Below are positions 11,494-23,099 of a DNA stretch of 64,000 nt, piece by piece. This DNA is from Euclidia mi (Eukaryota > Arthropoda > Insecta > Lepidoptera > Erebidae). The notes below the pieces were generated by a model, which ran no database searches, was not told where the DNA came from, and was given only the letters and a program-made list of their open reading frames with translations. The stretch lies in NCBI GenBank assembly GCA_944739405.2, contig OX123197.2, positions 53,234,047 through 53,298,046 of the forward strand, given 5' to 3'. Position 1 is the first letter of the stretch; the number at the start of each line of letters is the position of its first letter. Made by a program: the position numbers and the translations under genes.

Positions 11494-12657
11494 ATTGAAA
11501 TCAAACCACAGTTTACGGATTTTATTAATTCTATTAATAACCAAATACAATTCACAATGGAATTATGCAAACAATTATTTAGCTTTCTTAGATGTACTTG
11601 TCATCAGGAATAAAAACAACTCATTAAGCCATACTGTGTATAGGAAAAAGACCCATACAAATAGGTATTTAAACGGTGAATCTCACCACCATCCTAAACA
11701 GTTAGCTACTGTAGGAATGTCTCTGTTTCAGAGTGCCCGCGGGATCTGTGACAAGAAAGACCTGGACGCTGAGCTTCAACATGTCAGGCAAGTTCTGCAA
11801 GACAACAAGCTCCGACCGCCCCGCCACTGTCACAGATTCCAGAAGAAAGAAAAACCAGCCACAGTAGAAAGACAATCTGCTGTCCTCCCATACATCAAGG
11901 GCGTGACCGACAAAATTGGCTACATCTTGAAGCGAGCTTCAATCAAAACTTACTACAAGCCGCCAACGAAGATCAGTCAATTATTACCAACTGTCAAGTG
12001 TCAGTTACTCTTGCAAGAGGCCGGTGTCTACAAAATTGACTGTGAATGTGGGCTCTCATACATTGGACAAACCAAGAGAAGCATAGGCATTCGACTCAAA
12101 GAACATATAGCTGACATAAAACATAAACGCTCAACAAAATCTGCTGTGTGTGAACATGTGGAACAAGGTCCCAACCACTACCTGCGATTTGATGAACCAC
12201 AGATACTCGCAAAAGAACACCGTTTTCTTAAAAGGATGATACGAGAAGCTATTGAAATTAAAAAAAAAACCCTAATTTCAATAGGGAAGATGGTTGGAAT
12301 GTTCCTCCAGCTTGGGAACCCGTCATAAGGCTAATGAAACCCAAGAAAGACAAAATCACCAGAAGACCTAAGGACACTGTGAGCACATTCTGCTTAAATA
12401 GTAACGCCAGTAGTTGAAAAATGTTCGGGTACTTTGACATAATTTATACATTCGAGAAAAAGACAAATATGACCTCAGTCTGCCGTGAACATGAATCCTG
12501 TAAAGAATTCGAAACGTTGGCTAGTAATAAATTAAAAATGTAGTTTCTAGATCATTAGTTTCAAATGTAATAACTCAGTGAAACCAATACATCGCGATAA
12601 AATCCGTAAACTGTAGTTTAATTTCAATATGTAATATTCGCGTAAACCCAAGAAGAT
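11494..12657 (+). mobile_element. Penelope-like element (PLE), 5'-truncated
   Basis: This 1164 bp insert is flanked by a perfect 12 bp target duplication. It holds the end of a PLE reverse transcriptase and a GIY-YIG endonuclease. Its left end (11494-11524) is the inverted complement of 12598-12628 with two mismatches in 31. PLE copies often carry such inverted terminal pieces beside a 5'-truncated body. After the right inverted piece, 29 further bases precede the duplication. Near the 3' end, ttcgaaacgttgg and tagatcattagttt also appear at the right edge of the window, which suggests a second PLE there. Confidence 0.88.
11515..12417 (+). pseudogene. PLE reverse transcriptase C-terminus plus GIY-YIG endonuclease
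   Basis: The protein would copy PLE RNA and nick the target. Coding similarity begins with FTDFINSINNQIQFTMEL, then shifts frame near 11570-11585. The main open frame runs to 12328. In it, FLDVLVIRN, a VYRKKTHTNRYLN segment and SHHHPKQ are the PLE reverse-transcriptase thumb region (residues about 31-70, counted from the ATG at 11495). The endonuclease follows: GVY at 177-179, SYIG at 188-191, R200 and H204 in RLKEH, and E251 in REAIEI, so the expected catalytic residues are present. A second frameshift occurs in a run of A residues near 12262-12270. After it the natural C-terminus continues through NREDGWNVPPAWEPVI to TGA at 12415-12417. The fingers and palm are missing, so the copy is dead. 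The ATG at 11495 lies in the inverted end and is not a native start. Confidence 0.88.
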
Positions 12658-12669
12658 AATATCGCTATC
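12658..12669 (+). repeat. Target-site duplication, right
   Basis: aatatcgctatc repeats 11482-11493 exactly, and SINE-A sequence resumes directly after it. Confidence 0.9.
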
Positions 12670-12783
12670 CCTTTGTGTTGCGGAGGTCAGACAGGCAGTC
12701 GCTCCGTGGAAATGCTAATATTCAGTCAAATCTGGTTAGACTAGTAAGCGGACCCCGGGTTGAAACTGGGATAACGCTAGGAG

Positions 12784-13404
12784 AAAAGAAAAGTATGTAT
12801 GATAATAAATTGGAAAGCCTACCAGTGAATTTAAAGTTTACTAATACGTCGTCGCAGTTTCGCAGGATATATCATATCAATAGGACTTCACATAGTAACA
12901 ACAAACAAGGAATACTTACTATTTCTCGGTTCGCCGTTGACATCATGAATGTTTTGTATGGATACAATTTCCCGGGATGAGAAGTATTTTTTTATTATTA
13001 AATTCCCTCCATCTTAGCAAGTCAAAAGACGAGTTGTACCTTCAATGGTGTCTAAACTTTGTAAGAGACAAATTAACTTTGGTCTTTGCAATTTGTGGCT
13101 GATTTTACTTGTGGGTGTTTTTGGATTTTATTTTAAACCTTATCTGTGAGTGTGTGAGATGTTTCCTCATTTGTCTCACAAGGAGGATCGGATGTTTTAC
13201 GATTTAATGTTGTAAAAGATTTTTTGCCATTTTTGTATGTCATTGCATAGAATCTTAGATCGTTCTCCTGCCAGTTTAGACATGCGGGTGTGTACTAAGT
13301 AAGCTCTCGGTCTCGTCGACGAACAAACTATATACGGTTCTCACACACTGCAAAGGTATTTTCTCTACAAGTTTATAATTATCTAATTTAGTAAAAAAAA
13401 ATGA
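12784..13404. other. Non-coding, no recognised feature
   Basis: AT-rich sequence without a supportable gene. Confidence 0.5.
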
Positions 13405-15525
13405 ATATATCGCACAGCTAGATCTAAAGGGAGTCAACTCAAAAATCGTCAAATTTGAGTTAAGCACACCATCGAATTCCCGAACCAAAAACCTATCGAC
13501 CAATAAAACAGATTTAAAAATATGTCTGCTCCTTAATACTAGATGGCGTCAAGTGTCTCTTTAGTTGAATGAGCGAGCCCCGCTAACCCCCCACCAACAC
13601 AGGGACTTTGCTAGTTGCCATCAGAATTGCGAGCGAAGAGCACGTGCCCGTTGTTAACAAATTGGAGTTATTTTGAGTTTTACCAGTATTGTTGAAATTT
13701 TATCAGTATTATTTTGAGTTAATGCTTTGTAGGTGGTTGCTGCTGAGTGAATTAATACAACATTTTGTATTGAACCCGTTTTGCTGGCCAGGTGAGCATA
13801 TTTTTTATTTTTATTTTGAGTTGTTGCCATATTGATGAAACATATTCGAATTTGTAATTGACTCCGTTTTGTTGAGTCATATTTTAAACTCATAAATTTC
13901 TTTAAAAACCTGCCTAAATTGAACTCTTTTGCTATTGGTAATAAGGATCATTCCAAATAAGTATAATTTTATATTCGTCTTTGAAATTAATGGATTTGTT
14001 CCCTTTTTAATGCAAAATTTTGAGTTAGCTCTCTTTAGATGGTATGCCCCAAATAATACCTTAGAATATTGCTAATGGGGTAAAAATGTCAACTTGATGG
14101 CTGTTTAAATAAATTTGGTGCACATGACCCTATAAGTAAGAACAATAAATATTATCTTTTTTAGAAAAAAAGGGGACGTGGTCGGTTTTTAGTAAATATC
14201 ATAGAAAATAGGGATAAAGAAAATGTCACTCCGTCTATAATTTCTACACAACATGAAAGCCTAGAGGGTGACTTGAAGATAACGATATCGAGTGAAGGAG
14301 TCTCATCTATCGAATATCGTGTCGTCTCATCGATACATCTATCCCCAGCACGTCTAAATAACAAAATTCTGGTGCTCCAAATTAATATACTTCACCAATC
14401 CGGAGCGATGAAAGTAATATTGACGACTCCAATGAGGATCCTAATTTTCGATTGGCTCACAAAAGACGGATTCCACCTAAGATCATACCATGAACATCGT
14501 CGAGTTCGTCTTGCACCAGTAGTAATAGCAGCAGTGGCAGCTCGAGTTCCTCTAAGTTCGTCGCGATGGTGAGCAAGTAGACCCTCAAAATGCTATAGTT
14601 TCTGAAACTATTACTCAAAATCCCGAAATCTAAAAAAAAGGTAAAAAAATGGTACGCAAACCAGCAAAGTGGAATTCGAAAGTCGCAAAACAGCTAAGAA
14701 ATTCAGGCGAAGCATAGCGATCTCTGTCTAAGTCTAAGAAAAATGTGAAAGAAAGAAGAGTTGGACCACCCTGTGGAGAAAAATGACGATTTAAATGTAA
14801 AGACAAAATTGACGAAGTGTCAAGACAACACTTTAGGCTATTTATATTTTAAAATTTAAGTATATTTATAAGTTTAAAGTTGATCATTTATTATCAATCA
14901 TACATAGATGATATACATAATTGAAATGTGATTTCTATGCGTATTTTTACAAATATTATTTTTTTCCAAACTAAAGTTCCTATATCTTTAATATGTTTTG
15001 TTGATTATTTAGAATGGTATAACGACACAAGAGACTGTTGTAAGTTTAATAACCAGGAATGTTAAAAAACAATATTGATTGATGTCATTACTATTAGTGT
15101 ATTTTTGCTAATTCATCATCAACAACCGCCTTACTGCTGGTCACAAATCATTCTATCACTTGCACTAATTATAAATAATGCAAAATTCTATTGCACTCTA
15201 TGGCATTTTTAATTTCTGCTTACTCTTCAAAAGAGAGTTAACTAAGAACTTGATTCACCAACAAAGGCTCAACTCAAAATAACCAAATAAATATACATAC
15301 ATTGGTCAGCAAAAGGGAAGTAACTCTGAAAATCCAATTTTTTACCGCAATACATGAGATAAACACCAGGGTTCTATAACATACTTGTTTTAGCTGCGTA
15401 ATAAAAGCATATTTATATTCAGAACACTTCTGCGGTGCACAGGTAAGTAGTAATCAGTTTTTTGCCTTTTCTGAAAAAACTGCTTTTTTGAGTTAAACCT
15501 CTTTAGATCTAGATGTGCGATATAT
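13405..15525 (+). mobile_element. Unclassified element with inverted ends and Cys-rich relic
   Basis: The left end (13405-13445, atatatcgcacagctagatc onward) is the imperfect reverse complement of 15485-15525, about 41 bp with roughly six mismatches. The motif ttttgagtta recurs inside, for example near 13675, 13712 and 14019, the last followed by ctctctttagat as in the termini. A decayed coding relic lies at 14401-14852. I infer a degenerate DNA transposon. The exact target duplication is unclear, and the true ends could lie slightly further out. Confidence 0.6.
14401..14852 (+). pseudogene. Decayed transposon protein N-terminus (acidic, Ser-rich, Cys motif)
   Basis: Reading frames pieced across one frameshift and several stops give an acidic start (SDESNIDDSNEDPNF), a serine run (about 14500-14560), then KPAKWNSKVAKQLRNSGEA, a stop, and a Cys-rich block VGPPCGEK-stop-RFKCKDKID. 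The layout (acidic, Ser-rich, LRNSGxxY, GPPCxxKCxxxC) matches a protein family that I recall as multicopy in insect genomes and probably transposon-encoded; I cannot name the superfamily. Two stops fall where the family has Tyr (after GEA) and Cys (after GEK), so they look like single-base decay. The catalytic part would follow but is not recognisable downstream. Function is inferred only by family resemblance. Confidence 0.5.
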
Positions 15526-15639
15526 GCACCACGAATATAACAGATTTGCGTCATTTTTACTTTTTTATGCACTGTTCGCTCATGACAGTTAATATCTCTC
15601 AAAATCTGTTAAGCGCACCAAATAATTTTCAGCATAGTC

Positions 15640-15705
15640 CTAGCGCTATCCCGGTAGAACCCAAGACTTTCGTCTTTGAGCCCGGGGTCCGCCTTCTAAT
15701 GTAAT
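15640..15705 (-). mobile_element. SINE-A 3' fragment
   Basis: On the minus strand it reads the SINE-A end: a ggaccccggg-like block followed by gggatagcgctagga. Only about 65 bp remain. Confidence 0.6.
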
Positions 15706-15914
15706 CGATATAACAGAATGGTAGCTTTTACACATAGAAACGTCCGACATCCATTTCTCAAATTATCCCTTTTGAGGTGAGGAATATGGCAAACTAGCTT
15801 TAGATGTACGGCACCATTTGTCTACCCAAGCAGTTTTACGAACTGTTCAACACAGTAAATGTCTTTAAAATAAAAGCCTGTAAACAATAACTTTATATTG
15901 ACTAATTATTATGA

Positions 15915-15985
15915 ACGTTTATCCGTTTTCTAGTACCAATAGTACAAGTTCTGCTTAGTTTAGGATTAGATGGCGTTGAGTGTAT
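15915..15985 (+). mobile_element. SINE-D tail fragment
   Basis: The segment from ttatccgttttctagtacca to gattagatggcgttg matches the tail of the SINE-D copy at 7986-8225. The tRNA-like head is absent. Confidence 0.65.
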
Positions 15986-15994
15986 TACTTTTAT

Positions 15995-16262
15995 TATTTT
16001 ATTTATAGACTAACGCATGACGCCTGTATCCCGGAAGGCGTAGGCAAAAGTGTAATACACACCCACATTTTGCCATGTTTTGAATTTTAGGTTCCATGTG
16101 ATAGGAGGCCTATTTTCGTTTCCGGATACGTTGTCAGACTCCGTGCTGCTACTGAGTATTCGGAACAACTATGTAACTCTTTTGCCCGGCTCGGGAATCG
16201 AACCCAGATCGAGTCGATCGGCTGACGCATATGATATCCACTGGACCACTTAGGCAGTCTTG
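15995..16262 (-). mobile_element. SINE-B, nearly full length
   Basis: On the minus strand the head gactgcctaagtggtccagt leads to a B-box-like ggttcgattcccgag, then actccgtgctgctactgag (plus-strand reading), and a tail with cctacgccttccggg. It keeps the A-box region lacking in the copy at 7072. Confidence 0.8.
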
Positions 16263-16289
16263 TGCTCAATGTTGTGTGTATCTAATACA

Positions 16290-16485
16290 AATATATAAAG
16301 CTTAAGAGTTTGTTTTTTTGGTTGAACGCGCTAATCTCAGGAACTACTGAAAAAATATTTCAGTGTTAGATAACCCTCTTATCAAGGAAGACTATATATA
16401 GGCTACATCACATCACGATATGAGCCATGGGAGCGGAGCAGTAGCCTGAAATAACACGGGTGTAACCGCGGGCTCATCTAGTGTG
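16290..16485 (+). repeat. Dispersed repeat fragment
   Basis: The blocks gttgaacgcgctaatctcag, tttcagtgttagata and gcgggctcatctagt are familiar from lepidopteran dispersed repeats. No coding content. Confidence 0.5.
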
Positions 16486-18305
16486 TTATAAAATTAAAGC
16501 TTTACAATATTTTGGACATTTACAGTCCACATACTACACTACGCTAAACGAATAGCATAAACAATCTAGAAAAAGACAGCAATATTTTTCTCATGCGCCT
16601 GCATAGGAGCTTATATTCGCACTAGGTGACGTCAGCTTTTTGACAGAACACTACAATACGACGCTTTCCGAAGTTTATCGGCTTTGCAATCATATGGGGG
16701 CCATTATGGAAGCATTATTCGAACACCAAGATTTTTTTTCGTTTTATAAATATTTTTATTTTCTGTTCTATTATAAATGCAAGCGTTTCTAGGAATAGTT
16801 GCAAAAAATACACAATGGGCTATGATGACACGTTTTAGTATTGTAGCTAACTTATATCCAGCGGGGAGTTATGGTAAGATGATGATGATGACGACAATAC
16901 ATTAGCTTATAAAAATGTACTACCTTTTATCGCAATAAAATGCACCATCTATTTTTGACCTCCAATGGAAATCGAATTTAATAACATTTGATGCAATAAC
17001 TGCTGCATTCAAAGTGTTTGACACATCTGTATCAGGCGATGGGTCTGGTACGTCCGCTAGACCATTATTTATAGCGCATTGTAATCTTTCAGTTTCAATA
17101 TTTGATGGTATGATGATGAAGAGAAGAGTTCTAATATCTTCAGCAGAATATATAATTATTTTCGTTTTTTATATAAAAGTGTATAATGGTATCTATTTAT
17201 ATGTATATTTTATATTTATACCTATGTATGAAGTAATATTGGTATATAAGTATTATTATTAGTTTTGTTGAGCTTATAAGTATACACTATTCCATGAAGT
17301 ACACTATAACCTTTCCATTAATCGATTTTAAATTTTCGCGATTTGTAAACATTATACAATATTATTTAGCGGGTCTTAGTCGCGATAATTTACTTATTTA
17401 AAGGCACCTCTGTTATTCTCCTACGTTTCTACCGGCTTGCAACCGTCGTGGTCGCGGAGGGACTGTTGTCAGCTCAGTGCCGTCTTTGTGAAGCGCGGGT
17501 TTCGGCAGCTACCCTCACTTGATTTTTAATTTTATCCGCACTGTCGGTACTTCGACAAACTACACTTATGACGTCTACACACTGATGAGTTGTGTTACAG
17601 CGGCGTTGTTTGCATTTGTTGAAATTTTTCTAAATAATATATAATAAAAATTTCTAAATAAATGAAACCTACCCATTCTCTCTGTAACCTAACCATTTAT
17701 TCCATTCTTGGTTGTCTGGAAGAAAGCATTTTGTGATAAGACCGCCCTTGGACCACTAGTTTTAAGTTCTTTATTTGATCATTGTATTCTTGTATTTCTT
17801 TTTTTCTGGTGTACCTACAATAAAGTGTCTTATCTCATCTCATCTCATCCCATCTCATCTCATCTTATCTTATGTTATCTTCTTTTAATGTTAAGCAAAA
17901 TTTATATTTTGGAGTCAAAAATATATAAAATACCAAGGGTACGTAATAGGGTCCTAAGGAAGCGATGCTGACACACCTTTTAGCTAGCTTGGATGTACTT
18001 CGAAATATTATGGAACTCATAAACACAAGTCATATTTTATAACCTAGCCAGACATTGAGCGCTAAGCTACTAAGCTTTGGTATTTTTGGACATAGGTACA
18101 TATTGAATCAGCATTGCAGGGATTAATAGGCAAGTCATCACCCGTAAGTTGACCTATGATTTGTGTACGATCTAATAGACTGCTAATCCGATCGGAATAG
18201 AATCATTATTGTAAATCTTAAATTTCTGAGCTCAAATTAAAAAGAAAGAAAGTATTTGAATGTTATGACTGAACAGCCACGCCAACGTGAAATATTAATC
18301 ATAAA
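16486..18305. other. Non-coding; one microsatellite
   Basis: No supportable gene. A GC-richer patch at about 17425-17600 has no recognisable origin. A pentanucleotide array is listed at 17830. Confidence 0.5.
17830..17882 (+). repeat. (ATCTC)n-like microsatellite
   Basis: Repeated atctc units with single-base variants (atccc, atctt, atgtt). Confidence 0.85.
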
Positions 18306-18309
18306 CATA

Positions 18310-18525
18310 ACATAACTTCACTCTTTTATCCCCGACGGGGTAGGCAGAGGTGTATTACTCACCCACACTATGCCAGTTATGTCCCAATATAATAGGCGGC
18401 GCGCCTATTGCCAATTAACATTTTTAATACACACATAACTTCGAAAAGTCAGAGGTACCTAGGGATCGAACCCGAGACCATCGTCTCGGTAGTCTTTTAC
18501 GTACACCACTAGGCTATCGACGCTT
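18310..18525 (-). mobile_element. Chimeric SINE (A head, B tail)
   Basis: On the minus strand the head gcgtcgatagcctagtggtg is SINE-A-like. It has a good B box (gggttcgatccct) and the SINE-A continuation ttttcgaagttatgtgtg. It then switches to a SINE-B tail, with a cctattatattgggaca-like block and tctgcctaccccgtcgggga. Confidence 0.6.
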
Positions 18526-19984
18526 TTTAATTCAAATCCCATATATATGATACTCATGGCCAGTTTCAGCGTTGTCAGAGAAGTCCCTGCTAAATCAGTT
18601 TGTTAGATACAAGTCTTGATTTAATTTGGAATTTATCACTTCTTTTACTGTCCAGGCCTTAGTATATAATATAAGAGTGCGCAGTAGTAGATTTGGTTTG
18701 TGCAGATAGCGTAGTAATCTAAGCAGGTGCTTAAATAAAAAATGATCAAGTGATTATTTCTTAATTAATTATGTATAATGTGATATCCATCTTTGTGTGT
18801 CGCAGAAGCGTGCATTTGAAGTTTTTGCAATAAACCCTTTATTGCACTTCAATTTGTCGAAAAAGCATGGTACACTCCTCCAATACTAAACACTTCGTCG
18901 AATATTGTGAAGGTTCAACACGGAAACACAATTTTTATGATTAACAAATACTCGATTCGAGGGGTGACACTTGTGTCCGATGATAGAAAAGGTTTATTTT
19001 AGATTTATTCCTAGTGCCACAGTTTCCTTTTTTCAGTACCTAGGCTAAAGCAGTTTATCTCCATATCTATTACCTCCCCTGTCTAGATAATAATATCTGC
19101 TAGATTTACTTGCTTGGATTTCAATTGGTGAGTAATGTATGTATCTTGTCCATATTTGATAATGTAACTGATTAATTAATTATTAACTTCGAACCCCCAA
19201 TACAAACAAGAGTTGTTTATCTAGTGTAAGCACCACAGTAATGCTAATATAAATATACTTACCAGTAAACTAAACAGATAGATAAAATGGTTTAAATAAA
19301 TTGTATATTACTGTACAAAATTTATTTAACATCGAATATTGTTTACATGCACAGACGAGCATAAAACTTAAAACAGTCTGTATTTTTTTGTTTAAAATAT
19401 TTGATATCACACACAAGTAAGTTGAATTACGTATTTCACAGCAATAGATCTAAATTAACGCATTTCATAGCAATTCTTAAATATTCTTGAGCTGTATACT
19501 CCGGGTAAAGTAGAGTTTATTGTTTTATAACCTAAATAGAATTTCTTATACATTTAATCCATTTACCCAATAGAAAATAGTTTTAACAAAAATTATTTAG
19601 CCCCATACTTGGGGTTCAAATGTCTAAAAAGGATTTAGGGTCAAATGCAAAACAGTCAGGCGTGAAAACGACTTTAATTAAGGAATTCTTTCAAACAATT
19701 CCCTTTTTTGGGGGTAAATTTAAATACACCGTTTTAGGAAGCCCTTTAGGAAATCGGCTGAAAAGACGAGAATGCATTATGTGCGTTACATAGATTAGCT
19801 TCGAACAGATAGAAGGAAATGCAAGCTTGGAGTATTTTTTGTACCGACGACTTTGGGCTGTATTTGAATGTTTCGAGATTAATCTTTTTTTGTGAAAACA
19901 AAGAATATTACAAAATAACGAAGTTTCTTTAATATTAAATTACTAAAAATAAAACAATTTAATCTAATAAATGGCAGCACCTAT
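18526..19984. other. Non-coding, no recognised feature
   Basis: AT-rich, no supportable gene or repeat family. Confidence 0.5.
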
Positions 19985-20125
19985 GACATAGTGACTTAAG
20001 TTTCTGTCTCGCTGTTTAACACTGTGCCGAGTGATGTGGATTCGATCTTTATACGGGACATTCCTTTGTGAGCCACAAAAACCAATCGTTGTCTCGAGTC
20101 CGGGTGTTCTTTTGCCCGTTGCAAA
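19985..20125 (+). mobile_element. SINE-C, diverged
   Basis: The blocks tgtctcgctgtttaacactg, gccgagtgatgtggattcga and tgtctcgagtccgggtgttc match the family at 45965 and 49037. The B box is decayed. Confidence 0.6.
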
Positions 20126-20820
20126 TAAACAGATATATACCGCTCCTATACTAGTAAATTAAAGTATTTAAAATCGTTAGTTTAAATTCGCTAAAACATA
20201 TTGAGATCTACCAGTGTCAGTTTTGCAAGGTCTTTTGCACCCGCCCTGTTCTAAGTACAGTAAAATACACTCTGAACCCAGTTAATTACTACCCAACAAA
20301 ATAGCTACCACGACCTCTAAATGTGCATCATAGGGCCATTTTAAACGCTTTCCTTCCTAATGTCCACTACCCTCGAGAACTCGTCATACTGTGACATGGG
20401 TTCAACTACAGATGTCAAGAGAAACATCCGATCTTACAGGACAAAATTATAATGTTTGTACCATTTGTGATGTTATCTGAAAGGTTAATTTTAATGGTGG
20501 GTTATTTATAGTATTCAAAAGGTTTAGTGAAGTCTGTATTAGGGATAATAGGGCAAATATAATTGAACTTTGATGGAGTTTGCAAGTTGTTTTGGTTTGT
20601 CTGTTGTACTTATTTAATGGAGTAAACTTGTGTCAAAGAGTTAAGACGTCAATATATTGAATTTTAGCTACTGGCACATGAAAAGTCATAAAAACGTTAT
20701 GAAAATGTTCACACATTGCCGGCCAAACTTACTCTTCACAATTCAGTAACAATTGTCTTAAACACATGTCTTAAGAGTGAGACAATTTTATTTCTGTCCA
20801 AGCGGGGTTTGTATAATTAT
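20126..20820. other. Non-coding, no recognised feature
   Basis: No gene seen. Confidence 0.5.
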
Positions 20821-20824
20821 TTTA

Positions 20825-20995
20825 TGATCATCATCATCACCTAAGTCGAAATTTGTCCACTGCTGGACAAAGATCTCCCAAGCTACGTACACCTAACTTA
20901 AGCCCCTCGTATCCATCCGTTTCCCAGGATCCTAATCGTGATCGTCAGTTCATCTTGCGAGTGATCTACCTTTGCGACGTCCGACTCGTGACAAA
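20825..20995 (+). repeat. LINE 3'-tail-like repeat
   Basis: It contains atcatcatcacctaagtc and tgtccactgctggacaaaga, a motif block seen again at 46314, 49365 and 52912 and common in the 3' regions of lepidopteran LINEs. No coding part remains. Confidence 0.55.
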
Positions 20996-21729
20996 ATATA
21001 GTTATTAATATAAATGAATGGCTAAATTTGGTGCCCTATTTAGCTGTGATTTCATAGCAAAGTCTTTTTATGGATACATTTGAGTGCTCCTGAGGTTTTC
21101 ATTTTATTTGGAGACACCTCATCGCGAAAACCTTGCATTTAGTTTAACGAGGAAGACAACCGTTAACCACTCAATTAATTTTGTCAAAAGAGCCCTTCTA
21201 CCTATTTAGTTGTCTCGAAAAAGCGAATGTTAGTTTAAACTGAGTTTAAAAAATTAAAAGTTATGCAGCATATCCAGTGTTTTTTTGTCATAACCTTGGC
21301 ATAATAGTTTTGCTGACCGAAGAGACACTACACAAAATAAAAATAAAGAATTTTGAGGACGGTCAAATCAAATGATGATGGAGCTTCATCACAATCATGA
21401 CCGTTCAGTCATGAACAATACGACTGACCAGTCACAATGTAAACAAATCCTATTGCTATTTTTTCTGACGTTTTAATTCACAAATGGTTAAATAAATCAC
21501 AGTACTGAAACCGCGATACGTGAAGGAAAATACAAACCTTTGTCACCTTAGGAGCGGGTTTGCAACGTTTCAGTTGTGTTTACTTCGACTAAATCTATTA
21601 TATACAGACTTTGAAAATGTTCTCTGTTTTGTGTAGGTCTAGGTAGCAACGACAGCGGATAGCCATTATGACATATAAAGTTATTGTTGTTAAGTACAAT
21701 AATTTTATCCACGTAATTCGTCATCATGG
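20996..21729. other. Non-coding, no recognised feature
   Basis: No gene seen. Confidence 0.5.
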
Positions 21730-22085
21730 AGGCAGCGATAGCCTAGTGGATATACCTACCAACTGACTGCCATGCAGATGGTATCAGGTTCGAATTCACG
21801 GCGCTCACCGATGGCTTTCCGAAGTTATTTGGGTATTGAATTGTATATTATCGCTTGCCCTGTGCATCGGAGAGTTAAGCCGTCAGTCCCGACTGTCATA
21901 AAATCGTTATAGGGAGTCAGTACCTATAAATAAACTGACACTAGTCTCAACCATTTAATATAGCCAACCCTTTAGGCTGCGGTGGTCAAACAGGCAGTCA
22001 CTCTGTGAGAAGGTAATATTGAATCAAATCCGGTTAGACTAGTAAGCGGACCCCGGGTTGTTACCGGGATAACGATAGAAGGATG
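21730..22085 (+). mobile_element. SINE-A, near full length
   Basis: Runs from gcagcgatagcctagtggat (A box) through a B-box-like caggttcgaattcacgg, cggagagttaagccgtcagt and caaacaggcagtcactctg to gggataacgatagaaggatg. It provides the uninterrupted reference for the split copy at 11318-12783. Confidence 0.85.
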
Positions 22086-22435
22086 TTATGCCATAAAAAA
22101 TAGTAAAAATGTTTATCCGCTTTCCGCTATCACTTCAGCCTAGACCCAACAGATAGGCACTCCAAAGCAGAAAGTTAAGATGGTAGGTAAAGCTCTTAAA
22201 CCCCTGAGAGTACGATAATTCGCTTCAAAAATCCAACGCCTCTCAAACTTCAGTTTCAGATCACCTTCATTTTTAAATATGCATGATCTTGAGTGCGTAT
22301 TTAAATAATTTATATTTTAAAATGTACTTTTAAATAAAATTTGTTTTAATTTAAGATTTTATTTGCGATAAACCTTTTTGCGGTCGTCTGCTTGTACTGA
22401 TTTGAAAAATTGTTGGTGAATTCAAAAACTGTCTG
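22086..22435. other. Non-coding, no recognised feature
   Basis: No gene seen. Confidence 0.5.
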
Positions 22436-22439
22436 GATA

Positions 22440-22613
22440 TTTTTTGTTGACTGGCCTTTGGGTCTAGTGGTTAGTGACCCTGACTGCTAAGCCGCAGGTC
22501 GTGTGTTCGACCCCCAGCTGGGTCAAGTCTTTGTGGCACGAGCATGATCATTTGTTGTGTCTGGGTGTAACGTATCTATTATTTGTATTTGTATGCATAT
22601 TATAGTCTGTATA
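22440..22613 (+). mobile_element. tRNA-derived SINE, separate family
   Basis: The head ggcctttgggtctagtggtt, a B-box-like gtgtgttcgaccccc, then the body ttgtgtctgggtgtaacg. It runs straight into repeat X in the opposite orientation. Confidence 0.6.
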
Positions 22614-22785
22614 TATCTTGTGTTACTGACGGACTGGAAGACAACGCACAGTCAAAATTATTGGGTGCAAAAAGCTGATATTTTATATCCTAAGGGATCA
22701 AAGGGGTGCACTAATACGGGATTTTCCGAAATTTCCACGGGATCGTTAACTAAAATAAAATGTGCGGACGTAGCTGTGAGCAGCG
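22614..22785 (-). repeat. Dispersed repeat X
   Basis: On the plus strand ttactgacggactggaagac to tttccacgggatcg is the reverse complement of the X family seen at 5883. Confidence 0.55.
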
Positions 22786-23094
22786 TTTAGTAAGCGATCA
22801 TTATGTTTAGCATGTTTATTAGTTATCTTGTTACCGTAGTACTAACTCTGTATAGTTTGGGATCAAACGAGTGTGAGTTGTTAAAAATGTACCAAATTCC
22901 AAACAGGTAGACGTGCAAATGTACGACATTTCACAGCTTGGATTTAAGAATTAAATCCTTGTCGGGCATTGAAAGAGCTACAATTTCGTTCCCTTCCGTT
23001 CAATGGCTCCCGTTTAAGTTAATGTTTATGTGGACTAACGCTAAGCGAATTTAGATCTCGAACCTCGTAGGAAGGTGTTGAGATTTTAAGTAAA

Positions 23095-23099
23095 TAAAT
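23095..23099 (+). repeat. BEL target-site duplication, left
   Basis: taaat precedes the left LTR and matches 29659-29663. One further base (a) also matches, so a 6 bp duplication cannot be excluded. Confidence 0.8.

Larger units (their letters stand above)
11318..12783 (+). mobile_element. SINE-A interrupted by a Penelope-like element
   Basis: SINE-A middle sequence (ttcggagttatgtgcgtatt to aaccaaggaatatcgctatc) occupies 11318-11493. The 3' part (ccctttgtgttgcggaggtc to gggataacgctaggag) occupies 12670-12783. Uninterrupted copies at 21730 and 42787 show that these two parts are normally adjacent. The A-box head is missing. Confidence 0.85.
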
